From positions 9,163,584 through 9,227,583 of the forward strand of contig JABAKD010000019.1 of assembly GCA_012845835.1 (NCBI GenBank): 64,000 nucleotides of DNA. Direction: 5' to 3'. Each line of letters begins with the position of its first letter. Positions within the stretch are counted from its first letter, which is position 1. This document shows, piece after piece, positions 52,621 to 64,000 of this stretch. Both the position numbers and the translations under genes were made by a program. The notes below the pieces were generated by a model. It did not search any database. It was not told the origin of the DNA and saw only the letters and a program-made list of their open reading frames with translations. This DNA comes from Undaria pinnatifida. Its lineage: Eukaryota; Sar; Phaeophyceae; Laminariales; Alariaceae.

Positions 52621-54149
52621 AAGGTGGCATCACTTACAGCCCCGCGAGGGGGGGAAGTGTTTAGCCGAACAAAACACGAAGAACAAATACAACACACACA
52701 AAAAGATAAAAGATGACACACAGGCCCGCCCATAGCCCCGTACCACGTTACGCGCGAACAAGGTACCCTGGTCGCCCCCCGGCTCTGGGCTGAGGAGGGC
52801 GTCGGCAGGGCGAAATTGAACAACGACAAAAAAGCGACAGTCCTGCGCCTCAGATAGCGGAACCTCAAAAAGAAACCTGGTTGGTGCACCTCTGTTGTAG
52901 GGATGGGTCGACAATAAAATAATACATCGAGTAATACACGCAAACGAAACAACACGTACTCGACATGGCAGCAATCATCTTTTTCTTTTGCGTTACGTGC
53001 CGGCTAAAAAAGGTAAGGCTATTCGTTCGATAAATATATACTTCGAAGTACTGTATGTTGGAATGAAATACGAGGTACCTGGTATGTATAGGTATGTGTA
53101 TACTACAATTCAACGAGAGTCGACGAGGAAACAGAAGCAGAAGGAGCGGGGATAGCGTTGAAACAAAATAGACTGTACCCCTCCCCCTCCCTTTGAAGGC
53201 AGCTGTTGTGTGTAACGTAAAAACTTTTGAAAACGTTTTTTTGCAAGAATATGGTGGGGAGAGTTTTGCTTAAATATCGGTGATATTGTCAATTTCAATG
53301 GTAAAAACACTAAAAAAATATTAGACGAATGTTAAATTCCCCTTATAAATAAAGGGGATGAGCACAAAACTTTAGAAAAGGGGAAAAAATGCGTAACTCA
53401 TCGCGCCATGTATGTGTGATGTGCAGGTGTCTCACCTGTGAGGTGAGGCTCGTCCTTAGGCTAGTCTACTACTCTATAAATAAGTCAACGATTCAGAATC
53501 GACTCCTTCCACGAGTGCATACTTTTGTGCTCGTAGAGACTTTTTCCCCGCGTAAATAATTGACTATTAATAGCGGAAAGCGCGAGGAGAGCGTGAGTTA
53601 GCGAAATTCAACAAAAATCGACCAACAACGTGAAAAAAAAGCTGAAAAAAAGTGGGAATAATAAAATTTAATGCTGAATCCTGCGCGCGAAAAAATGAAG
53701 GCGCGTGTAATATAAAATAATATGACCCCTCCCATTAAAAATAATTCACCCACATAGTATATTACAAGTGCCAAAGAGCAGCTTGAAAATGTGAGCACTG
53801 ACCCGAAATTCGTCGAACTCACACCTGACGTCCTGAAAATATTTTGATAAAATGTTGCAGCGTACTAATTTGGAACCGTGGGTTCGTGTCCCACAGAGAT
53901 TTTTTGGGGAGTAGCCGACTTTTATTCTCGAATGCTGTATTGATATTCACATATATATATTAGATAACTACGTAATAATACTCTCTGTATTCGTACTCCT
54001 CCCGATATTAAAGCGGGGGGGAGAAAAAACAATATAAACCACCTACCATACATATGATAGAGCAATATAGTGGAAACCACAGTAGTAGTAGTAATGAATT
54101 TATATAATAGATATTATAAAAATTGAAAATACACTCCAGCTGTGAGATC
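52621..54149. other. AT-rich intergenic with a diverged SINE and repeat scraps
   Basis: 53480-53710 resembles the SINE body (CGAGTGCATACTTTTGTGCTCG, GCGGAAAGCGCGAGGAG, GCGTGAGTTAGCGAAATTCA) but has lost a clear tRNA-like head. 53755-53850 is another copy of the dispersed 'tcgtcgaactcaca' block. No gene seen. Confidence 0.5.
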
Positions 54150-54490
54150 AAATATTTTATTATAAAAAATGAAAATACACTCCAGCCGTGAGATCGAAGA
54201 TTTCGTCGAAACTCATCTTTGCAAGCTGTGTGTGATACTCCGATCGCGCGCATTACGAGTTGTGTGTCCTCATTAAGGATATAGGTCGGCGACTCCCCTT
54301 ACAACTACAGTGTAGCTATCAGGGTCAACAGGATGATTATAGTCAGTCTGTGCGCGGAAACTATAAAACCCGTTTCTGAGGGGGACAAAATCTGACAGCT
54401 GTGAAGGGAAAGGGGGCCTGGTTTTGATCAAAAGCGAGCGGGTTTGGAGGGGGGGGGGGGGGGGGAAAGGGGGCAATTTGTGCATGTAAG
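54150..54490 (-). repeat. Dispersed repeat, inverted partner of 20003-20330
   Basis: Almost identical to the reverse complement of 20003-20330. One edge is partly duplicated: the 'gaaaatacactccagc' segment appears twice (54124-54146 and 54169-54190). Confidence 0.85.
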
Positions 54491-54539
54491 CTATAAATCC
54501 TTTCGAGGGGATAAATCTGACGGTTTTGGCACCAGTATA

Positions 54540-54570
54540 TTATTGGGGGCGGGGGGGGGGGGGTTTGGGG

Positions 54571-54617
<47 letters not shown>

Positions 54618-54632
54618 GGACGGGGGGGGGGA
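54540..54632. repeat. Poly-G tract
   Basis: Long G homopolymer with few interruptions. Likely error-prone in sequencing, so its length should not be trusted. Confidence 0.95.
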
Positions 54633-54854
54633 GCGGCGTGTGGGGCAGCTCAATATGTGCCTGGAAACTATACATTATTTTGAGGGGATAAATGTGACGG
54701 TTTTGGAAATAATACATCAGTTTATCATGTATATCCTGGGGTAAGTCGTACATATATGTTAGATCTAGCTCGAAATATCCCACGTAAATTAAAGCAAAAA
54801 TACCAACACAAACATTATAGTGGACAAAAAATAGGACCCCTCCCAATAAAAAAC

Positions 54855-55200
54855 TCGCCCATATAGTAGATTACAAGTGCCAACAACGCAGCTTGCAAAG
54901 ATGGGTATTGACCCCAAATTCGTCGAACTCACGGCGTTGACGTAGTTGAAATATTTTTATAAAATATATACCGGGCGGGACAGAAGGGAATAGACTGGGA
55001 CCACGGCTCGTCCAAAAGGTTGCTGCGGGTAAAACCTCTTCCTTTCGCGTGCGTGTTGAGCTAGAGAGTAAGAAGAGATGGAAAAAACAGTTGAAAAAAC
55101 TATTGTTTATTATAGTCTAATCCCTGGTCACAAGTCTAGTCACAAGGCAGGCTCTACTATTGATAGAGACTAGAGCTATATCGATAAATTTAAAGGTGCA
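54855..55200. repeat. Repeat scraps (dispersed block and SINE tail)
   Basis: 54885-54950 has the CGCAGCTTGCAAAGATGG and TTCGTCGAACTCAC block. 54990-55020 resembles the SINE body end (GACCACGGCTCGTCC). No gene. Confidence 0.5.
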
Positions 55201-55330
55201 AGAAGAAAGCCTCGTTGTACGGAGGGGGGGAGGGGGGCTGGTCGGCTACTAATTGTATATGCGCCCCCCATTCATTCCCGATTATATCCCCGAATGTGTT
55301 GTTGTACGAAGACTTATCATTTCCCCAATA

Positions 55331-55746
<416 letters not shown>

Positions 55747-55773
55747 TATTACCGCTGCTGCTGTGTAGTGGCT

Positions 55774-56810
55774 ATTGTAGTGGTACTCCGAGTGGGGGAT
55801 GCGTGGTTGGCCGGTGTTGGGAGGCGTGCTCCTCATGGGTTCTGGTGCCTTTGGTTGGTCTCTCCTCATGGCTCGCTGGATAGACTCAAAGCCTATGCAT
55901 TAATTCCTCTACATTAAACTCTAAAAGACAAACAAAGCTAGACAAGACAGAGTAGCGCAAAGTTGGGCAGGGTAGAGCAGGGTAGTGAGATGTGGGGCGT
56001 CCTACTTATCCCATCATCGTCACCTACATTATCGCCCATCTATGATGGCCTTGACGTGAATGTGACATCTGATATCACGTGGTTTCACCTCAACCATGAC
56101 ATGGTTTAACGTCGAATCTATAAACTATCCTTCTACGGCGAGGGCACTCCATTACATTAGGCCACCCTGAAAAGTCGTAGATGCATATCACCTGGCAATC
56201 AAAGGATGTCAACAAAACATTCAGAATTGGCAAGGGGATCGAACATAGATGCGGCTATTCGAAACAAAAACGAAAATGAGGCCATAGATTTCCCCACACC
56301 TCGTGATAATGAGGCTTAAATGCCTCAATGCAAGATATACAACCCCATAATGGAGCTCGGGAAAGGGTATGTACCCTACGGTTTACCAATAGCACTCGGC
56401 CTACGTGCTTTGCCGACGACGCCATATGTAGTGGTACTCCGAGAGGAGGATGCGTGGTTGGTCTGCGTTGGGAAGCGTGCTGCTCATGGGTTCCGGTGTC
56501 TTTGGTTGGTCTCTCCTCATGGCTCGCTGGATAGACTCAAAGCTTATGCATTATTTCCTCTACATTAAGCTCTAAAAGACAGACAAAGCAAGACAAGACA
56601 GAGTAGAGCAAAGTTGGGCAGGGTAGAGCAGGGTAGTAAGATGTGGGGCGTCCTGCTTGTCCCATCATCGTCACCTACATTATCGCCCATCTATGATGGC
56701 CTTGACGTGGGTGTGACATCGAATATCACTTGGTTTCACCTCAACCATGACATGGTTTAACGTCGAATCTATAAAGTATGCTTTTACGGAGGGCACTCCA
56801 CAACACTATG
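55774..56810. repeat. Direct repeat pair, about 385 bp each
   Basis: 55774-56165 and 56431-56810 are direct copies: GTAGTGGTACTCCGAG, CATGGCTCGCTGGATAGACT, AGATGTGGGGCGTCCT, TCGCCCATCTATGATGGCCT, CCATGACATGGTTTAACGTC. About 265 bases of unrelated sequence separate them. This could be a segmental duplication or the two ends of a short element; no diagnostic ends were found. Confidence 0.85.
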
Positions 56811-56866
56811 CAGACTGTATGTTTCCTCGCATCCCGAACAATACCGCCGTTCCAATAAACGTTTTA

Positions 56867-59800
56867 CCGTAAGAATCGGGGTCTTCGCACGGATTGGCGT
56901 CTCCGCACGGGTCGGGGTCTTGGCACGGGGGGGCGGGGGGGGCATACTCATTTGTTGCTTGCCTTAGTCATTTGACTATTGACCGCGCATCTCTTTCGCG
57001 ACGGAGCACCGTTCCTACTCCTAATAGAGACACCTCCACCATTTGGCCGCTCATTACGCTTCTTCCATGCATTACATAGAGACCGTTTACCTATCCTATC
57101 CCCCGTCTGTTTCGCCGTCTGCGGCCACCATATATCTCCTTGGATAGCTCATCGTTTTCTCGCTAATCTCTAGTCTACCAAACTCATCCATGTCACATGC
57201 GTCAAATTGCCCCATTCCTCCTTGTGTATTTCACAATCTCCTACTATGTGAGTCCTACTCTCCATTGTTGTCCCACACGGGAAGATATTTGTAGCCACGT
57301 CCTCCTCCTCCCGACTACTGGTATATCTCTTTCTTCTTTCTGGCAGGTCCAGGTCCCATACACGAAATCGAAGTTTCAGCTTTTTCGCGTAGTCCATTGG
57401 GCCGCGAATATACGTTTTCATTCCGATATCTTCCCTCAACCCCCTGTATATCTCTAAGTGCTTCTCGTCTTTTACCTTACGTCTTAGCGCTAGCATTTCC
57501 ATTTTTTCTACTCCTTTTTTTGCTTCTGTCTTGTACCCGCGCCAAACGAAAGTATCCATCCCAATCGCGTGCTGTTGCATCGTCACGCCTGGCGGAGTCG
57601 CTGCCGCTAAGAGCACCCCCAGTGCTCTCGCGGCTGCCAAATAATTATTACCTAAAGCCATCGCCAAACCCTCCGCTGTCATATACTCCGTAGTATTCCC
57701 CGCGTTTCGCTCAGTCGATGACCTTCTCTATAAACAATACCTCTTCTTGGTCCCCCCCTAAATCCTTCCATATTTTCTCGATTACGTTGTCCCATCTTAT
57801 TCCAGCTCTCGCCCTTTTATGGTTTTCTCCCATACAGCCCTATCAACTATGGCTGGCAACCTCTTTTCTGGCATATTAAGAACTTTACTTTATATTGTCA
57901 TTTATTTTAACTTCCTCACTCTACTTGTTTCAAGTGGGTACATTTCTAGTTCTGCTCTAAATACTGCATTACTCGTCGTACTTGAGAATCCTACTCGTAG
58001 TATATTTTCAGCTGCTGCTGGTGTCATCTGCGCTGTTTCCAGTTGTTTTACGAACTTCGCGTTCCCTTCCCATACTTCTCCTGCATACTCTAACTTTTGG
58101 TACAATCACATTAATCAGAATACATATGTTAATCCTATAGTCTAATAGTGTCAAAGCGCGGGTCTGTTAGGATCGCATCCATCTTGCCTACTTGTGCTGG
58201 TGTTTTGACCCTTTCCTACTAATAAATACTTTCGCTATGTGTGCCTCCCAAGAGCAGTCCTTTGATATCTCTACGCCAAGGTACGTATACTGGTCTACGA
58301 TCGGTAGTTCATCTTCTCCCCACTTCCATTTGAAAGTTACCGGATTCACCTTATCTTCCTTACATACAACAACAACAACTACTACTGCGCAGTTTTTCAC
58401 GTTCGCTGTCATTCTTCATTTATTTCCGAGTGTACTCAAGACTATAGTGCTTTCTGTATCTGTTTCTGCCATCCTTCGGGTGTTTCTGATATCCCCACGA
58501 AATCATCCGCAAACATCAACCCCGACACCGTATCTTCCCCCATCGTGACTCCTTGCTTTGCTGCTCCACGACTGCTACTACCAATGTCATAAATATATAC
58601 CTTGAATAGATTGGGTGATAGTGTGCATCCCTGTGCAACTCCTTGTAAAATATCAACATATTTGGATATTTCCCAGTCCAGCATCATCACAGCACTTCTC
58701 GCACATTCCGTCATATGTTTCATTATTCTCCACATTTTTCCTCTGATCCCATTGTCCCACATCTTTTCCCACAACCCATTCCTCCATACTGCTGTGTCAT
58801 AGGCCTTCTGTACATCGAGAAAGAAACAGTAAGTACATCGTTAGCTCGGCGTCTTTCCTACCTTGAATTCTCTTGTCTAATGTGTACACATGGTCTACGC
58901 AACTACGGTTTGGTGATTCCTGCTTGCCCTTCGCTTATTCTTCTCTTCGTCTTTGTCCAGCATTGTTCCCATTTTATCGTTCAAAATTTCACAGAATGTG
59001 TTGCCTACGGTGCTAAATTACATAGCGTCATCCTCGAGTCAGTCTTATCTCCTTTCACGAAAAAGTTTAATACTACCAGGTACTCCTTTTCTTCACCTCT
59101 TAGTAGGGGCGTACTCGATTTTCTATATCCAATTATACAGCATGAAAATTATGGTAATGGGCATACCTTCTCCTCCGTAATTCACAAAATCATTCACTAT
59201 TTTATCTGCCCCTACTGCCTTTCTATTCTTGAGTTTAGCTACGCACTTCTTTACTTCTTCTGTTGTGAAATCTCTTGGAAATCCGTCCGAATCCCGGTCT
59301 TCCCTTTCTGACGCACCTGCGTTCGCCTCTGCCCACGCGTTGATTTCCTTCTCGAGTTCTGCATCGAGCGTGTCGTTGGCTATGGGCGTTCCTGGTTGCG
59401 GTAATGTCCTACAAGTACTCCCTTCTTCCCTTTCGAGCTACTATCATTCTGACGTTGTGTGCTCGTAATGTAGCTATCCCCGTGTCTGCCTCGCCTGCTT
59501 GTTGACCCAGTATCCCTGTTATCCCTACCCACGCATCTGCCTCATCCCGCCATCAAAGCCTTCGTTTTTGTTTGATTAATTCGTCTTTCCATAGTCCCTT
59601 CTTCTTCTTTACCATCTCTTATACTTCGTTTCTGACTGTAGCATACTCCTCCCATCCTGCCGTAGCTTTGTTCGATGTACACCTTGCGTACGCCTCTCTC
59701 CTTACTCTTATGGCCTCTTTTACTTCCTCGTCCCAATATTTCACTGTTCTGTGGCATATTATCAACTTCTTCTCTATTACTTTACTTGCTGTGTTCTTCA

Positions 59801-60908
59801 CCAATTGCTCCCATTCTTCAGTAATCCTGTCTCCTGCACTATCTCGTTCCGTATCGTTCTCTGTTGTACCTATGCTTTCCAACAGCTCGGAAACACGTTC
59901 TGCATTATTGGTCATCTCTTCTTGGATCTCTCGCTGCTTCTCTTCGACTTCTATGTTAACCTGTTCTCCATCTGTACAACTTCCTACACCACGCCTATTG
60001 TTGATAACTCTGGTCTGTTGACTCTCTGTCCATATTAGACAGTGGCCAGTACTTCCTACGTCTGCTTCGCATACATTGTATTTCCGTTTCCTTACTATTA
60101 ATATTTCCATCTTCTATCACTATGAAGTCGATAACTGATATTTCTCCGTTTTATATGCACTGTCTAGTCCATTCTAGCCCTGTCTTCGCGCGGGGGGTGC
60201 GGAAAAAAAGCGGGTTCCAGATGATTTAATTCGATTATCGCACAGGTATCGGAGGGGTGCGAAAACCCTGATTCCTTCGGTGAGATTGGGCAACACCACA
60301 AGTGTTATCCAGCAGTTTGCGCAGGACAGAAAATTATGCACTGCGGGAGATTGTATCATGGGTTCCACAGCTGTTTTTTGGCACTCATGTGCAAGTGAGA
60401 TCGTATTTTATTTTTAAATAGTTTATTTTTACTGTTTTCATTGAAAGAACTCGGCACACGCTATCTCCACTCAACCAAGAACGCGTTCTAACCACACTAG
60501 ACCAAATCACGTCAAAACCACACGAGATCACATTGCCATAACCACCCCGTACTACGAAATACCGATAGGATATCGGGAAATGCAATATTTACTTGTCCCT
60601 GGCCAAGGAAACTGGCAGGCAAAATGGTACACCCCCTTGAGCCAATCACGTCGTTCTTCGTTCGTGGCACCCATATCGCCGGTATGGTTTTGTTCAGTGG
60701 TTTTGTTCAGAATCGCATGGATCGGGGTCATCGCACAGGGAGGGGTGTGCGTTATATTGAAGATCCACAATATATAATTCAATTTCGCACAGGTTATCTA
60801 TAACTTCGCACATATCGGCGTCTTCGCACCCCTGTGCGATAAAAACCTGGGAATGAAAGCATTTAAAAAGTCGACCGCACAGTGTACGAAGACCCCGATT
60901 CTTAACGG
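56867..60908. mobile_element. CCGTAA-type TIR element 3 (4.0 kb, TA-flanked), carrying a LINE
   Basis: Ends CCGTAAGAATCGGGGTCTTC and inverted CCGTTAAGAATCGGGGTCTTC, each next to TA (56865-56866 and 60909-60910). Subterminal motifs GTCTTCGCAC, GTCATCGCACAGGG and GCACCCCTGTGCGATAAAAA link it to element 2. Nearly all the interior is a LINE insertion. Confidence 0.75.
56936..60190 (-). mobile_element. Non-LTR retrotransposon (LINE), decayed, no endonuclease seen
   Basis: Minus-strand reverse-transcriptase coding pieces in order. 60110-59545 is the linker before the RT, with KYWDEEVKEAIRVRREAY. 58774-58442 has the RT core, DILQGVAQGCTLSPNLFKV and the catalytic LMFADDFVGIS (FADD). 58412-58188 has YTYLGVEISKD. 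58105-57902 has KLEYAGEVWEGN. 57682-57170 is the C-terminal part, with a Cys/His motif (PCGTTMESRTHIVGDC). The pieces lie in different frames, so it carries several frameshifts and stops and is dead. No apurinic endonuclease domain is visible upstream, so it is probably 5'-truncated. The 3' end runs into a poly-C tail (poly-G on the plus strand, 56926-56941), as in the short copy at 43335-43556. Confidence 0.85.
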
Positions 60909-61590
60909 TATTTACACCACCTTTATACTCCGGAGTATTTCATAAAATATTACAAGCTCTGCACACAATTTTGGTCATACCCACCCGCCGTCTTCAAGCG
61001 GAAAAACGCAGAATTAACGCCTCTCACGCTAAAAATGAAGGCGTGTCATGTAGGGGGGTGGGGGGAGGGCTGCCTGTTACATACTCGTACGTATATTGTG
61101 TATGTGCACACCTCGGACAGGTCATGACCCAGATGACCTACTACAGTATATCATCAACAATAGTAGGTCATGTCTCGGCGGTTAGCTTGTACTGCGCAAT
61201 GATCGGTATATAACGAGTACAGATCCAACCCTAGAAGCAATTTCTTAGACCATGGAGATCGTACAATTTCTGGACCATCCGTGGGGATCGTACTGCTCCC
61301 ACCCGATACGTAGCATGAGCTATACCACACAGATCATCCCAGAAAGATCTAGGTCATCAAGTGGGGATATATCATCTGTCCGTCGTGTGTATATCTTTTG
61401 TGTGACCGCGGATCTGGGGGATAGAGCTGAACAGTAAAAAAACAAGCATAAGCCAATCAAAATACGAGGACGGCCAAAACAAAAACCAGACATTCATCAG
61501 TTACCGGTAAACTACATTATAAAGACGTTTTGGGCTGGTCGTTGTTACTTGCCCGCGGATACTTGCGCGCGGTGGCGAACGCGGTGGCGA
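60909..61590. repeat. Intergenic with dispersed repeat 61195-61400
   Basis: 61195-61400 is the partner of 28640-28880 (ACGAGTACAGATCCAACC, ACCACACAGATCATCCC, TGTCCGTCGTGTG). No coding signal in the rest. Confidence 0.55.
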
Positions 61591-61599
61591 ACTATTCAT

Positions 61600-64000
61600 T
61601 CTTCACCTTCCACGGGCTTTTTTTATGTGGTACTTATGACAGCCCCTGGATTTCGAGCCAACCACGTGGGCTCCGAAGGGGAACCTTGAAAACTCTCTGT
61701 TAATACACGTTGTTGCATTTTTCATTATCACGATTTTTGCCCTCCGACAACTATTAGCGCAGGCAGCCGTTCCGATATCGATTGCATCGAATATCCTTCC
61801 GTAAAGCAGCAGTATCTCTCCTCTGGCTCTCCCTCTGCCAACCATTCCCGAATTTCCCTGCCCCAACATATTTTCGTTTTAGCAGCCACCGATATGGCCT
61901 ATCCTAATCCTCATCAACGTTCCAACCCCAGATCATCGGCCGTAGTCCTCCGGCTTCGTCCTCCCTTCCCCTCGCGGCCTGGCGGTCTCTCAGGCCTACC
62001 GTAGTATATACCCGTGCATTCGGCGCGAAACCGTGACCTGGGGGGTCACAGAGATGGTCTGGAAGAGAGATTCCTTGGAGACGTCTCTCCGCGCTAGGGA
62101 CGATCCGTCCGTTCCTCCGACGATGCTGGCCGCTACCTGATTGATCAGGCGGGAGAGCGCGTGTACCAGGGGTTGGTAAACACGGTTCACCTGCGCGCCC
62201 GATCGATGACACAATCGTGCATGCCACGGTTTAGCTCCGGTGCATCGCAGCAGGGGCCCTTCGCCGCCAGGAACTCCTCGGTCCCCAGAAACTGCCGTCC
62301 CGCAGCCACGAACCCTGACGCTGGGATGACCCTGGCCGAATTGACAGGCCTCGGGCGGCCGTTATAAAGGCGGTAGTCCCTGGTCCCCACGCCAAATCTC
62401 TCGTCTTCTTCTCTCCTTGTCGACCGCCCATGCTTCCCTGGGACGTCGTCTCGCGGAGCTAGTCCAGCGAAGCGACCTACCTCTCATAACGGATTCGGTT
62501 TGCCAGCTTGCCCAGTTTATGCTGCGCTTTGCTGGAGGCTGATAATTTAAGCGTCGTGTACCGGCAACACTTTCGCAACTTACTCCCCTGAGGCAACTTG
62601 CTCTCCTTTCTCGAACGGCTCTTTCCCGCCAGCGGTCCGGCATGATGTTCGCCATGGCTTCCTCTGAAACCCCATGAACATCGCAGAGGTCCCTGACGCT
62701 GTTCCAAATGCGCCGGGGACGAGGTCTGAATCGGGCAAGTCCCTCCGGACTTTGTCCCCAATAGCACCGGACATATCAGCAAGTACCTCCGACACCGTTG
62801 CCACCAAGCTTCCTACGGACATTGACATCCTCCGGGCTTCAGCCGACGACAGCCCAACAACCCCTCCGACCCCCGTGAACAAGCTCGCCTGCGCGTGTTG
62901 GTAGGGCTGCCACGTCAACTGAATTGTCGGGCGCACGTCCTCCAAGAACGACGATTCTTCTGCTGCCCCCGGGAGATCAAGCAGTTTCTCCGGCGTCCAC
63001 ACGACGTTGCCGGTTGCCTTTTGACATGCGGTCAGGGACAATTCCGGGTCCATCACTCCTTCTATATTGGCGGTCCGTTGCACGAGAGAGCCGGTGGCGA
63101 TCGGATTGGTTGATGTCTTGTCTAGCATGCGTGGCAGCATCCGCGCGAGTAGTTTTGCTCCCCCTCGTTTTAGACTATCTCCATTGCGCTCTACCTCACG
63201 CATTCGTCAGTGCCGGCGAACACCCCAGCCACCTTCAACCCACCCCGTTCCGCGATGCGGACGCCAATAACTTCAGGAAGGGCGGTGTGTTCCGGCGTAG
63301 AAACGTGCCCCTTCGGGGGCAAGACACCGTTTTGCTCACGTTGATTGCAATGAATGCCGATATTGGACAGCTAACGCTAGAGGAAGTGGACAACTTCCAC
63401 CGAATCGGGTGTGATTCTCACCATTCCGATGATGATTTGGGTAGGCGAATGCCTCTACACCTTTTGGCTCGAACTCCTCTCGGGTCCGCTTCAGCACCGG
63501 CAGAAGCGGCATGCAAAACAACGCCGCCCCCATGGCAGCCCATGGTGTACCCCACTGGAGCAGTCGTTCTTGCGCCCTTCTCTCGATCCCATCTGAAAAA
63601 AGACGGGGGAAGATCTCTCTCTTGCATCATTTTTACACGAACGGTGTAAACACGGCACGCAAGTGGCTGCCTCCGCAAGCACAGCAGTCCGTTTCATTGT
63701 ATTAAAGGCGTTTCAGCTTTTGCCTCGCGGTGTACTCGGGCACGTAGCGCTACCTGCTCATAAAACCCCCTCGTACTCCGACTCCAAACTGTCTTGCTTC
63801 GCGGTAAGTCTCCTCCAGCCGTGGTCGCCGCTGCCGTATGGTCCCGGCTGCAAGAACGCGTCTCCACGTCTTCCCTGTGCAGACTGGGCGGCATTTTTTG
63901 CTCATGACTGTGAGGCTGGATTTCAGGAAGAGCTGCGAAAATTCCGGCGGGAAGAGTTTGGATCGTTGACAATTCATTTCCAGAAGGCTTCAATGCCAGC
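61600..64000 (-). other. Decayed coding region, unrecognised
   Basis: GC-rich stretch with protein-like minus-strand frames. The longest is 63203-62580, about 207 codons, with segments such as VVWTPEKLLDLPGAAEESSF and MSMSVGSLVATVSEVLADM. Others lie at 62390-62187, 62214-61996 and 61870-61740. They lie in different frames, so this is either a dead element or a gene with introns that I cannot place. I recognise no domain; it could belong to a retroelement or a virus-like element. A plus-strand frame (62924-63649) is long but looks like a shadow. The region runs off the window edge. Confidence 0.35.

Noticed and set aside
57819-59311. Plus-strand hydrophobic frames
   Set aside because: Antisense shadows of the minus-strand LINE reverse transcriptase.
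62924-63649. 241-codon plus-strand frame
   Set aside because: Lies opposite more protein-like minus-strand frames and has no recognisable motif; kept only as part of the unresolved region.

Overview
The window looks like nuclear DNA of a brown alga (Phaeophyceae; an Ectocarpus-like species or a kelp). The best evidence is an intron-split fucoxanthin-chlorophyll a/c light-harvesting gene whose protein closely matches kelp FCPs as I remember them. Other support comes from genes with many introns and small exons, an Ectocarpus-type ankyrin protein, TTAGGG-type telomeric repeats, and a very high load of transposons and simple repeats. No rRNA, tRNA, CRISPR or bacterial-type operon is present.

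Only four host genes can be supported well. (1) Minus strand, 610-4849: a multi-exon protein with two IQ motifs, a WW domain split by an intron, a RanBP2-type zinc finger and an acidic C-terminal exon; its 5' end is not identified. (2) Plus strand, 8968-11096: the two-exon FCP gene. (3) Minus strand, 29569-31518: an ankyrin-repeat protein. (4) Plus strand, about 40565-46647: a six-exon PX-UBA protein whose exons are short and which shows only when splice phases are followed. I see no functional link between the four.

The rest is mostly mobile DNA. 11.5-13.5 kb holds tandem and microsatellite arrays. 14-28 kb is a mosaic of small inverted-repeat elements and SINE sequence. 32.8-33.1 kb is a small MULE-like element with an 11-bp target duplication and internal telomeric repeats. 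34.06-39.41 kb is a nested structure: an outer element with a TGA duplication, an inner TA-flanked CCGTAA element, and inside that a rearranged Ty3/Gypsy-type LTR fossil. 42.1-43.6 kb (an intron of the PX-UBA gene) holds a TIR element, a tRNA-derived SINE and a 5'-truncated LINE tail. 47.0-47.6 kb is a heptanucleotide array. 49.4-55.7 kb has minisatellites, paired repeats and a CTA array. 56.9-60.9 kb is another CCGTAA element with a decayed LINE inside. 61.6-64 kb carries decayed coding sequence that I do not recognise.

The most interesting pattern is a family of three TA-flanked elements (6864-7708, 34219-38441, 56867-60908). They share CCGTAA-type ends and related iteron-like repeats near the ends, while their interiors differ. 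I see no transposase in any of them.
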